Shown here: positions 36,181-44,016 of the stretch, piece after piece | Position numbering within the stretch: position 1 is the first letter of the stretch | Layout of the letters: every line of letters starts with the position of its first letter | Source of the DNA: JBBRVW01 sp963784645 | GTDB taxonomy: Bacteria > Actinomycetota > Actinomycetes > JACCUZ01 | Direction of reading: 5' to 3' | Length of the DNA: 64,000 nucleotides | NCBI GenBank assembly: GCA_963784645.1 | Contig: CAWARY010000011.1 | Coordinates: 248,001-312,000 of the forward strand | Notes under the pieces: model-generated | What the model saw: the letters and a program-made list of their open reading frames with translations, nothing else | Told to the model about the DNA's origin: nothing | Databases searched by the model: none | Translations under genes and position numbers: made by a program

Positions 36181-37312
36181 GGGCCCGAGCCCCCACGCTC
36201 TCCAGCGGGATCGTGACCGCGGGGGTCTCCAGCCGCCGGTAGAGGTAGTACGCCGCGCAGGCGCCCTCGGACGAGACCATCGTCGCGCCGAGCGGGTTGC
36301 GCGGGGTGCACTCCTTGCCGAACGCGGCGCACTCGTGCGGCTTGATCAGACCCTGCAGCACCTCGCCGGACCGGCAGATCGACGACTCCGCCGTGTGGAT
36401 CCCCCCGACGTCGAAGCGTGCCTCGGCATCCCAGTCGCGGTAGGTGTCGGAGAGCCGCCACCCGCTGTTCGGGATGACACCGATGCCGCGCCAGGCGCGG
36501 TCGGTGACCTGGAAGACGTCCGCCAGCATGGCCCGGGCGGTGGGGTTGCCCTCCGGCGGCACGACGCGCTCGTACGCGTTCTCCATCTCGTACCTGCCGG
36601 ACTCCAGCTGCAGCACCGTCTGGCGGATGCCTTCGAGGATGTCCAGCGGCTCGAACCCGGTGACCACGATCGGCACCTTGTACTTCTCGGCCAGCGGCGG
36701 GTACTCGGCGGTGCCCATGACGCTGCACACGTGCCCGGCTGCGAGGAAGGCCTGTACCCGGCAGGTGGGCGACTCCATGATCGCGGCCACCGCCGGCGGT
36801 ACGAGCACGTGCGAGACGAGCAGCGAGAAGTTCGTGATCCCCATCCGCTTCGCCTGGTAGACCGTCATCGCGTTCGCGGGCGCTGTGGTCTCGAAGCCGA
36901 TGCCGAAGAACACGACCTGCTTGTCCGGGTTCTCACGGGCCAGCTGCAGGGCGTCCATCGGCGAGTAGACGACGCGGACGTCGCCGCCCTCGCTCTTGAT
37001 GCGGAAGAGGTCCTCGCCGCTGCCGGGGACGCGCAGCATGTCTCCGAACGAGCAGAAGATGACATCGGGTTGGCGCGCGATGGCCAGCGCGCGGTCGATG
37101 ATCTCCAACGGTGTCACGCAGACCGGGCAGCCCGGCCCGTGGATCATCTCGATGCCGCTCGGCAGGAGCTGGTCGATGCCGTGCCGGATGATCGAGTGGG
37201 TCTGGCCGCCGCAGACCTCCATGATCGCCCACTGGCCGGTGGTCGCCTCGTGGATCTGCTCGAGCAGCTTGTGGGCCAGGTCGGGGTTGCTGAACTCGTC
37301 CAGGTACTTCAT
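36173..37312 (-). CDS. hypD: Hydrogenase maturation factor HypD
   Basis: 379-residue Fe-S protein that is the scaffold for assembling Fe(CN)2CO together with HypC. It contains EVCGGQTHSIIRHGID, GPGCPVCVTPLEIID, ETTAPANAM and AAGHVCSVMG. The [4Fe-4S] cysteines lie in the C-terminal third (SSICRSGEVLQG, ECAAFGKECTPRNP, EGACAAYY). It overlaps hypC by 4 nt. Confidence 0.97.
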   Translation of the reverse strand: MKYLDEFSNPDLAHKLLEQIHEATTGQWAIMEVCGGQTHSIIRHGIDQLLPSGIEMIHGPGCPVCVTPLEIIDRALAIARQPDVIFCSFGDMLRVPGSGEDLFRIKSEGGDVRVVYSPMDALQLARENPDKQVVFFGIGFETTAPANAMTVYQAKRMGITNFSLLVSHVLVPPAVAAIMESPTCRVQAFLAAGHVCSVMGTAEYPPLAEKYKVPIVVTGFEPLDILEGIRQTVLQLESGRYEMENAYERVVPPEGNPTARAMLADVFQVTDRAWRGIGVIPNSGWRLSDTYRDWDAEARFDVGGIHTAESSICRSGEVLQGLIKPHECAAFGKECTPRNPLGATMVSSEGACAAYYLYRRLETPAVTIPLESVGARAHA

Positions 37313-37632
37313 CGCACGCCTCCTGCGCTGTCGTCCATCGCCCCGACCGGAGCGGGTGCGCCGGCCTTCCGTGCGGCCAGGGCCACCTGGTCGCCGAACT
37401 CCTCCTCGAGGATCCCCATCGACTCGAACTGGGCCAGCGTGCTGCGGGCCGACTCCTCGTCGAGACGTTGGATGGCGAACCCGACATGGACGATCACGTA
37501 GTCGCCGATGGTGACGTCCGGGAGGTACTCCAGGCAGACGTCCTTGCGCACGCCACCGAAGTCCACCTCGGCCATCCGGGTCCCGTCACGCTCCATGAGC
37601 AGGTCGATCCGTCCTGGCACCGCTAGGCACAT
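37309..37632 (-). CDS. hypC: HypC/HupF-family hydrogenase chaperone, copy 1
   Basis: 107 residues beginning MCLAVPGRIDLL, with the invariant Cys2 that carries the iron fragment between HypD and the large subunit. The OB-like core ends with GDYVIVHVGFAIQRLDEESA. The C-terminal ~25 residues extend beyond the usual HypC length. It is coupled to hypD. A second hypC lies upstream of hypF. Confidence 0.95.
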   Translation of the reverse strand: MCLAVPGRIDLLMERDGTRMAEVDFGGVRKDVCLEYLPDVTIGDYVIVHVGFAIQRLDEESARSTLAQFESMGILEEEFGDQVALAARKAGAPAPVGAMDDSAGGVR

Positions 37633-37656
37633 GTCCGTCTCCTTGTCCTCAGCCCG

Positions 37657-39957
37657 TCAACTAGCCGCGACCATCAGCTGGCCGAGCGCGATCCCACCGT
37701 CGTTGGCCGGCACCCGCTCGGCGCTGAGCACCGTGAAACCGTCCTGCTCCAGTCCGCGCCGCCCCGCCGACAGCAGCAGCGCGTTGCCGAACACCCCGCC
37801 GCCGAGGGCGACCACCGACAGCCCGGACCGCTCCCGCTCCCGTCGTGCCAGACCGGCCACGAGGCCGGCGACGGCGGCGTGGAACCGCGCCGCGACCGTC
37901 GGCACGTCGACGCCGGCCCGCCGGTCGGCAACTACGGCGCGTACCACCGGTGCCGCGTCGGCGAGCACCGCGCCGGCGTCGTCGGTCAGCCCGAAGGCGT
38001 AGCCGCAGCCGACCGGGACCCCGCGTGCCGCACCCTCGAGCTCGATGGCCGCCTCCGCCTCGTAGTCGACGACCTGCCGCAGGTCGCACAGGGACGAGAC
38101 CGCGTCGAAGAGACGACCCATGCTCGACGTGGGCGCCGTGCCGAACCCGGACCGGAGCTGGTGCGCGAGCACGGCGCGCTCGTCGGGAGGGCAGGCGCGC
38201 ACCGGGGCGAGGTCGTCGTCCCAGGGGACGCCGGCAGCCCACAGGTGGGCCAGCGCCATCCGGTACGGCCGGTGCACGCTCGCATCCCCACCGGGCAGTG
38301 GGACGTAGGCGAGGTGTGCGGCGCGGCGGAAGCCCTTGTAGTCGGCCACGAGCAGCTCACCCCCCCAGATCGCACCGTCGGTGCCGTAGCCGGTGCCGTC
38401 GAAGGCGACGCCGATGACCGGCTCGGTTCCGTCCAGCCCGTGTTCGGCCATCACTGCGGCGACGTGCGCGTGGTGGTGCTGCACCGTGCGCAGCTCGCGA
38501 CCCGCCAGGTGACGCCGGGCCCAGCCCGACGACCGGTACGCCGGATGGGCGTCGGCGACCAGCCGTCGCGGGCTGACGCCGACGAGCGTCTCGAGGTGCC
38601 CGCGCGACGCGTCGAACGCCTCGAGGGTGGCGAGGTCGTCCATGTCGCCGACGTGCTGGCTGAGCCACGCGTAGCGGCCCTCTGCGACCGCGCAGGTGTT
38701 CTTGAGGTCGGCGCCTACGGCGAGCATCGGGGGTACCTCGACGGGCAGCGCGATCGGGAGCGGGGCGTACCCGCGCGAGCGGCGGACCGGCGCTTCCCTG
38801 CCGTCGACCACCCGGGTCACGGAGTCGTCGACCGGCACGTGGATCGGACGGTCGTGACGCAGCCATGCGTCGACGAGCGGCGCCAGCCGGTCGAGCGCGT
38901 CGTCGTCACGGTAGGCGAGCGGCTCGCCCCCGAGGTTGCCCGACGTCATGACCAGGTGGTCGGGTGCGCCGTCCTCGCCCGGCTCGAGCAGCAGGGTGTG
39001 CAGCGGGGTGTACGGGAGCAGCAGGCCGAGGTCGGGACTGCGCGGCGCGACGTCCGCGGCGACGGTGTCCGCGTCCTGATCGGCGCGCCTCGCTAGCAGC
39101 ACGATGGGGCGGCGGCTGTCGGTCAGCAGGCTGGCCTCGGCGTCGTCGAGGTGCGCGAGCCGCCGCGCCGCCGCCAGGTCGCGCACCATGACCGCGAACG
39201 GCTTGGCCCCGCGGCGCTTGCGCCGGCGCAGCTCGGCCACCGCGGCGGAGTTCGTGGCGTCGCACGCGAGGTGGTAGCCGCCCAGGCCCTTCACCGCCAC
39301 CAGCGCGCCGTCGCGCAGCAGGCGCCGCGTCTCGCGCAGGGCGTCCTCGCGCACCCGCGTGCCTTCGCCGGGCCGCACCAGCTCGAGGGCCGGGCCGCAG
39401 TCGTGGCAGGCGATCGGCTGGGCGTGGAACCGCCGGTCGGCCGGGTCGGCGTACTCCGACCGGCAGGCCGCGCACATCGGGAAGCCCGCCATGGTGGTCG
39501 TCGGCCGGTCGTAGGGGAGCGCCCGGATGATGGTGAACCGGGGGCCACAGCTGGTGCAGGTGATGAAGGGGTGCCGGAACCGGCGGTCGCGCGGGTCGGC
39601 CAGCTCGCGCAGGCAGTCGGGGCAGGTCGCGACGTCGGGGCCGGCGAGGGTGCGCACGGCTGCCCCCGGCGTGCGGTCGGTGTCGGCGATCACGAAGCCG
39701 GTGCCGCCCAGCGGGCGCAACGGCTCGCTGCTCACCGACTCGACGACGGCGAGCGCCGGTGCCTCGTCGTGCAGGGCGACGCCGAGAGCTGCCACGGCAG
39801 CCGGGTCGCCCTCGACGTCGGCGACGACACCGTTGTGGTCGTTGCTCACCGAGCCGGTCAGGCCGAGCCGGGTCGCCGTGACGTAGACGAAGGGACGGAA
39901 GCCGACGCCCTGCACCACACCGGTGACCCGGAAGCGGACCCTGGCGCGGCCGGTCAT
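37657..39957 (-). CDS. hypF: Carbamoyltransferase HypF
   Basis: 766 residues. It transfers a carbamoyl group from carbamoyl phosphate to HypE. The domains in order are an acylphosphatase domain (RFRVTGVVQGVGFRPFVYVT), two zinc-finger units (CPDCLREL...CTSCGPRF, CAACRSEY...CHDCGP), a YrdC-like domain with KGLGGYHLACDA, and a Kae1/HypF catalytic domain with VQHHHAHVAAVMAEHGL and GVAFDGTGYG. It overlaps the upstream hypC by 4 nt. Confidence 0.97.
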   Translation of the reverse strand: MTGRARVRFRVTGVVQGVGFRPFVYVTATRLGLTGSVSNDHNGVVADVEGDPAAVAALGVALHDEAPALAVVESVSSEPLRPLGGTGFVIADTDRTPGAAVRTLAGPDVATCPDCLRELADPRDRRFRHPFITCTSCGPRFTIIRALPYDRPTTTMAGFPMCAACRSEYADPADRRFHAQPIACHDCGPALELVRPGEGTRVREDALRETRRLLRDGALVAVKGLGGYHLACDATNSAAVAELRRRKRRGAKPFAVMVRDLAAARRLAHLDDAEASLLTDSRRPIVLLARRADQDADTVAADVAPRSPDLGLLLPYTPLHTLLLEPGEDGAPDHLVMTSGNLGGEPLAYRDDDALDRLAPLVDAWLRHDRPIHVPVDDSVTRVVDGREAPVRRSRGYAPLPIALPVEVPPMLAVGADLKNTCAVAEGRYAWLSQHVGDMDDLATLEAFDASRGHLETLVGVSPRRLVADAHPAYRSSGWARRHLAGRELRTVQHHHAHVAAVMAEHGLDGTEPVIGVAFDGTGYGTDGAIWGGELLVADYKGFRRAAHLAYVPLPGGDASVHRPYRMALAHLWAAGVPWDDDLAPVRACPPDERAVLAHQLRSGFGTAPTSSMGRLFDAVSSLCDLRQVVDYEAEAAIELEGAARGVPVGCGYAFGLTDDAGAVLADAAPVVRAVVADRRAGVDVPTVAARFHAAVAGLVAGLARRERERSGLSVVALGGGVFGNALLLSAGRRGLEQDGFTVLSAERVPANDGGIALGQLMVAAS

Positions 39958-40238
39958 GACGCCGCCTCCACCTCCGGCGACGGCTCCTCGTCCCGGGCGG
40001 TGCCGTCACGAGGGCTGCCCATCATCTCCAGCCCGGACATGGCCGCGTCGGCACCGTCCTTGTCCGTGAGCTCGACCGCGAAGCCCATGTGGATGAGCAC
40101 CCACTGGCCGGGTGCCGGCGGCTCGTCGAGCATGCCGACGTTGACCTGCCGGGCGAGCCCCTCGACGTCGACGAGGGCGAGCTGGTCGCCGTAGCCCTCG
40201 ACCATCGAGACCACCCGTCCGGGGATGCCGAGGCACAT
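39954..40238 (-). CDS. hypC: HypC/HupF-family hydrogenase chaperone, copy 2
   Basis: 94 residues beginning MCLGIPGRVVSMVEG, with the catalytic Cys2 and the GQWVLIHMGFAVELTD segment. It is clearly a paralogue of the hypC beside hypD, not a recent duplicate: only the core motifs match. One copy may serve HypD and the other chaperone the large subunit, as with HypC/HybG in enterobacteria. It starts 2 nt after hypA. Confidence 0.95.
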   Translation of the reverse strand: MCLGIPGRVVSMVEGYGDQLALVDVEGLARQVNVGMLDEPPAPGQWVLIHMGFAVELTDKDGADAAMSGLEMMGSPRDGTARDEEPSPEVEAAS

Positions 40239-40240
40239 GG

Positions 40241-40657
40241 TCAGTGCACCTCGCCGGTGGCGTGCGTGTGCGCCGGTACCAGCTCGGACCGGTGGTCGTC
40301 CTCGGCCACCGGGGTCGCCGCCGGGCCGACGTACTGCAGCCACTCGAGGACGACCTCGTCACCGCCGGAGGCCGCCACCTCCAGCGAACCACACGCCGGG
40401 CAGGCCGGCGACGGGTCGGTGCTCTCGAAGTCGTGCCGGCAGTCCATGCAGTGGCCCTGCACCGGGACGACGACGACCTCGGTGGTCGCACCGGCGGCCG
40501 GACCGTCGACGGCGGCGATCTGGAACGACTGCTCGAACGCGTCGGCCACGACCCGGTGCACGGCCCCGATCCGCACTCCGATCCGCGCGACCGGGCGGCC
40601 GGCGGCACGCCGCTCGACCGCCTCGAGCACGCCCTCGCAGTAGCTCATCTCGTGCAC
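40241..40657 (-). CDS. hypA: Nickel-insertion metallochaperone HypA
   Basis: 138 residues. The N-terminus MHEMSYCEGVL carries the Met1-His2-Glu3 nickel site. The zinc site is CMDCRHDFE followed by CPACGS. A C-terminal tail of about 30 residues contains two His residues (HTHATGEVH) and is longer than usual. The GTG start gives the correct nickel-site N-terminus. Its usual partner hypB is not present. Confidence 0.95.
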   Translation of the reverse strand: MHEMSYCEGVLEAVERRAAGRPVARIGVRIGAVHRVVADAFEQSFQIAAVDGPAAGATTEVVVVPVQGHCMDCRHDFESTDPSPACPACGSLEVAASGGDEVVLEWLQYVGPAATPVAEDDHRSELVPAHTHATGEVH

Positions 40658-40667
40658 GGGTGCGGCC

Positions 40668-40787
40668 CTACATCGATCGCATGCGCAGGTAGCGCTTGAC
40701 GTCCGAGATCGACCGGACGCCGATCAGCACGCCGAACAGCGCCACGATGCAGACGACGACGGTGGTGATGATGCCGACGGTCCTCAT
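40668..40787 (-). CDS. 39-residue single-pass membrane peptide (DUF6893-like)
   Basis: MRTVGIITTVVVCIVALFGV and onward: one transmembrane helix (about residues 4-25) followed by a basic tail (KRYLRMRSM). It begins 1 nt after the maturation-protease stop and ends 10 bp before hypA, so it is translated within the hydrogenase operon. I recall such peptides (DUF6893) in actinobacterial hydrogenase clusters. A role in anchoring or electron hand-over at the membrane is only a guess. Confidence 0.75.
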   Translation of the reverse strand: MRTVGIITTVVVCIVALFGVLIGVRSISDVKRYLRMRSM

Positions 40788-40788
40788 G

Positions 40789-41265
40789 TCAGGTCCTCTC
40801 TGTGGTCCGCCCGAGCTTGTGCTCGAGCAGCTCGTGCACGAGTGCGATGGCGCCGTCGACCGCCGCGGCGACCGAGGGTGTGAGCCCGATGCCTTCACCG
40901 ACGTCAGCCGGCTGGCAGCCGACGACATAGGTGGGCGGGAGCGTTCCGCCGAGCTGTCCCAGCCCGGCGAGCACGGCGACCGGCGCCATGCCGTGCGCGT
41001 CCAGCTCGCCCTCGCCGAGGTCGTCCGGCCCGACCTCGAGCACCGACAGGTCGCCGGGGGCTCCGTCGCCCGGCATGGCATCGACGACGACCAGGGCGTC
41101 GTAGCCGTCGAGCAGGTCGTAGGCGAGGTGCATGCCTCGGATGCCGTAGTCGACGACCTTCACGTCGCCGGGCGGCGGTGCGGCGGCCAGCCGACGGGCG
41201 ACCTCGCTGCCGAAGCCGTCGTCGGTGAGGAAGAGGTTGCCGATGCCGGCGACGAGGACGGTCAT
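40789..41265 (-). CDS. Hydrogenase maturation protease (HycI/HyaD family)
   Basis: 158 residues. It is a nickel-dependent endopeptidase that removes the C-terminal peptide of the large subunit. Metal ligands are visible in the N-terminal GIGNLFLTDDGFGSEVARRL (first acidic ligand), VDYGIRGMHLAYDLLDGYDALVVVDAM (second) and DAHGMAP (His). Its substrate should be the large subunit encoded upstream, which ends with a cleavable 23-residue tail. Confidence 0.94.
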   Translation of the reverse strand: MTVLVAGIGNLFLTDDGFGSEVARRLAAAPPPGDVKVVDYGIRGMHLAYDLLDGYDALVVVDAMPGDGAPGDLSVLEVGPDDLGEGELDAHGMAPVAVLAGLGQLGGTLPPTYVVGCQPADVGEGIGLTPSVAAAVDGAIALVHELLEHKLGRTTERT

Positions 41266-42725
41266 CGGGCGTCCTCCCGGGCGGGCAGGGGCTCGACCTC
41301 GTCGGGGCTGAAGTAGAGGTAGCGACCGGTGGTGTCGTAGAGGTCCCGGCCGGGGTCGTCCTCGAGCACGACGGCGAGGTGCTGCCCGCCGTCGACGTCG
41401 AAGTACACCCGGGAGACCACGGCCGTCTGGCCGGCGAGGAAGAGGTCCTGCGCGTCGGCCCGTCGCGACGGGCGCAGCAGCACGCGGCTGCCCTTCGAGA
41501 CCGGGACGCCGCCGACGAGCACGGCGTCGGACTCCGGTTGCGCCCGGGCGTCCTGTCCCTCGTCCCACCACGGCACGTCGTCGGCGAGCGTGTCGGGCAC
41601 CTCGGACGGCGGCTCGGCCCACACCGGGAACGGGTCGCGGTCGGCGCCTGCGGACGGGTCGGCCGACCGCCGGGCGCCGTGCAGCAGGGCCAGCGCGTCG
41701 TCGGTCATCGCGTCGCAGCGGGCCAGGATCGCGGCAGCACGCGGGTCGGTGCCGCGGGCCTCGGCCTTCTCCTGCTCGGTCATCGTCATCACGCGCAGGG
41801 TGAGGATCTCGTCGATCTCGGTGGCGTCGAACAGGTCGCCGGCACTCTCCGGGGCGATGCTCGGGTAGTCACCGAGCACGATCGGCGACACCAGGACGGC
41901 GTCGGTGCCCGCGTCGTCGGCCACCATCACCGGCCAGCAGCGGTGCTGGTGGCACGCGGCGGCGTCGGCCGCGGCCCAGCCGGGCGGGTCGAGCAGCGGG
42001 ACGAAGGGCGCACCCCGCGCCGTGACCAGCAGGTGGGTGCCGACGAAGGAGTAGCGGGCGGCGACGTCGCGGACGGTCCAGCCCGGCACGTTCCCGGCCG
42101 TCCACGCCGTGCTGTTGTCGACGCGGATCCCGGTGACGACCACCCGGGGGTCGCTGCCGGGGCGGGGTGTCACGGTGACCGTGCCGCTGACCGCCCAGCG
42201 GGTGCGCCGCAGCCGGCCCACCACCCGGCCGTCGTCGATGAGCTCCTCGACGTCCTCGCCGCCGGGCAGCTCGACCTGGTGGCGCGACGTCGCGTCGAGC
42301 GGGACGTCGGCGATCGTCACCTCGCGGGAGACGGCCTCGTGGAACGGGATCCACCGGGTGCCGTCGACCCGCAGCTCGTCCGCCGGCGCGAACCCGGACA
42401 CCGAACCGGCGGCCGGGCGCTCGACGGTGCGGGCCTGGACGTGCAGGAACCGCAGGTGCAGGTCCAGCGTGGCTCCCGGCGAGGCCTCGAGGAGCACCTC
42501 GGCGGTCATCGTCGGCTCCTCGCCGGCGCCGGCAGCTGCGGCGCCGCCGGGACCGAGGATCCCGAACTGCCAGCGCACCTGGTTCTTCGACGACGACGCC
42601 CGGTACGGGTAGAGCAGGTAGCCCTCGTAGAGGACGGCATCGGCCACCTGCCGGGCCCGAGTCAGGTTGTCCGGCGTGGTCGGGTTGGCCGGTGTGGCCG
42701 GGGCGGCCGGGCCGGTGGGCGTCAC
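41262..42725 (-). CDS. Conserved hydrogenase-operon protein of unknown function, 487 residues
   Basis: Large soluble protein with no assigned enzyme motif. The N-terminal part contains YEGYLLYPYRASSSKNQVRW. The central part has a His/Cys-rich HQHRCWPVMV and ESAGDLFDATEIDEILTLRV, followed by a helical stretch. The C-terminal ~75 residues (GSRVLLRPSRRADAQDLFLA to YLYFSPDEVEPLP) look like a small beta-barrel. It overlaps the protease gene and the DUF6084-like gene by 4 nt each, so it is part of one translational unit. I recognise the family only from hydrogenase neighbourhoods. A role in assembly or as an extra subunit is possible. Confidence 0.8.
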   Translation of the reverse strand: MTPTGPAAPATPANPTTPDNLTRARQVADAVLYEGYLLYPYRASSSKNQVRWQFGILGPGGAAAAGAGEEPTMTAEVLLEASPGATLDLHLRFLHVQARTVERPAAGSVSGFAPADELRVDGTRWIPFHEAVSREVTIADVPLDATSRHQVELPGGEDVEELIDDGRVVGRLRRTRWAVSGTVTVTPRPGSDPRVVVTGIRVDNSTAWTAGNVPGWTVRDVAARYSFVGTHLLVTARGAPFVPLLDPPGWAAADAAACHQHRCWPVMVADDAGTDAVLVSPIVLGDYPSIAPESAGDLFDATEIDEILTLRVMTMTEQEKAEARGTDPRAAAILARCDAMTDDALALLHGARRSADPSAGADRDPFPVWAEPPSEVPDTLADDVPWWDEGQDARAQPESDAVLVGGVPVSKGSRVLLRPSRRADAQDLFLAGQTAVVSRVYFDVDGGQHLAVVLEDDPGRDLYDTTGRYLYFSPDEVEPLPAREDAR

Positions 42726-43360
42726 GGGACGGTCACCTCCGCCGGCAGCAGGTGGGCCACCGTCTCCTCCCACGACGTGAGGCCACGGGCGGACCGGTAG
42801 CGGGCCAGCGCGTCGATGCTGTCGCGGTCGAGCCGGATCCAGCCGGAGCCGGGGAAGTACAGGTCCATCAGGCGGCGCCAGGTGGCCACCGGTAGCCGGC
42901 ACCGGGCCTCCAGCGACCAGGAGAGCTGCTCGGCGGCGAAACCGGTCTCTCCGCGAGTGAACACGGTGCCGCTGAACAGCAGCAGCAACGGGACTTCGCC
43001 GTCGCCGAGCGCGTGCAGGTACTTCGTGCCGCTCACGTCGAAGTCGTAGGTGCAGGCCACCGGGAGGTCGACCTCGGTCTCCCCCTGGAAGCCCTGCACC
43101 ATGGCCGACGCGTGCGTCCACAAGAACGGCTTGAGGGTGTCGTGGTAGCGGTCCGGTGTGCCGAACAGGTCGGCCAGTCCGGCGCGCTCGGCGTCGTCGT
43201 ACGGCCGGCGCTGCGGCTCGATCCGCAGCTGAGTCCGCAGCGCGATGGCGTGCACGCGGGCACCACTGCTCTCGGTGAGCCGCAGCCGGAACAGCAGGTG
43301 CGGCGCGGCGGCGTGCTGCTGCGCCTGGATGTCGAGGACCTCGACCGCGAGGTCGGTCAC
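42722..43360 (-). CDS. Conserved hydrogenase-operon protein (DUF6084-like)
   Basis: 212 residues, soluble, predicted mostly beta. It begins MTDLAVEVLDIQAQQHAAAP and contains RLRLTESSGARVHAIALRTQLRIEPQRR and a Trp/Tyr-rich C-terminal half (LMDLYFPGSGWIRLDRDS). No catalytic motif is visible. The fold may be an immunoglobulin-like beta sandwich. GTG start with GTGA overlap on both sides. It is known to me only as a companion of actinobacterial [NiFe] hydrogenases. Confidence 0.8.
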   Translation of the reverse strand: MTDLAVEVLDIQAQQHAAAPHLLFRLRLTESSGARVHAIALRTQLRIEPQRRPYDDAERAGLADLFGTPDRYHDTLKPFLWTHASAMVQGFQGETEVDLPVACTYDFDVSGTKYLHALGDGEVPLLLLFSGTVFTRGETGFAAEQLSWSLEARCRLPVATWRRLMDLYFPGSGWIRLDRDSIDALARYRSARGLTSWEETVAHLLPAEVTVP

Positions 43361-44016
43361 GGCGAGCTCACGCGGTCACCCGGCTTGCTGCGCGCCCGCA
43401 CCATGTCGAAGAACTCGTCCAGCCGGCGGTGCACGTCCTGCCCGCCGTCGAAGCCGCGCCACAGTGTGCGCAGGTGCCCCACCAGCTCGTAGCAGACGTC
43501 GATCGGCACGAGGAACGCCTCGACCCGCTGGCCGGAGGCGCGCACGAGCAGCGCCTCGACGTCGGGCCGGAGGGTGGCCAGCCCCGGTGCCGCGGCGACC
43601 ACCCGCTCCCACGCCGCCAGCGGCAGCTCGGACTCGGTCGCGCCGGCCGGGCCGGGGTAGAAGCCGACCACCCGCTCGAGCGCGGAGTTGAGGAACAGGA
43701 ACGCGGTCCCGACCGGCAGCTCGAGCTCGTCCCACACCGGGACCGCGAGGTCCGGGAAGGAGAGGTAGCGGTCGGGCACCGAACGGTAGGCCAGCTGGGC
43801 GTCGTCGCGGGTGAAGAGCAGGTAGCAGGGCCGGCAGGCGCACAGCAGCGACCGGCTGCCGAGGTTGACCACGTGCTGGTGCGCGTCGGCGACCGGTGCC
43901 CCGCACATCTCGCACCGCTCGTACGCCGGCGGGTCGGGCCGGGTGGCGCGGATCCGGGCCAGCACGGCCAGCGCCCCGGGGGGTGTGGGCGTCGCCGCCC
44001 CCGGGGTCCCGCTCAC
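43357..44016 (-). CDS. Conserved hydrogenase-operon protein (DUF5947-like) with Cys motifs
   Basis: 219 residues. A CxxC pair (YERCEMCGAPVADAHQHVV) and a later CACRPCYLLF give four or five cysteines plus histidines, suggesting zinc or Fe-S binding in the N-terminal 75 residues. The rest is alpha/beta with WERVVAAAPGLATLRPDVEALL and VPIDVCYELVGHLRTLWRGF. GTG start, GTGA overlap with the NifU-like gene. The role is unknown; the position suggests assembly or electron transfer for the hydrogenase. Confidence 0.8.
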   Translation of the reverse strand: MSGTPGAATPTPPGALAVLARIRATRPDPPAYERCEMCGAPVADAHQHVVNLGSRSLLCACRPCYLLFTRDDAQLAYRSVPDRYLSFPDLAVPVWDELELPVGTAFLFLNSALERVVGFYPGPAGATESELPLAAWERVVAAAPGLATLRPDVEALLVRASGQRVEAFLVPIDVCYELVGHLRTLWRGFDGGQDVHRRLDEFFDMVRARSKPGDRVSSP

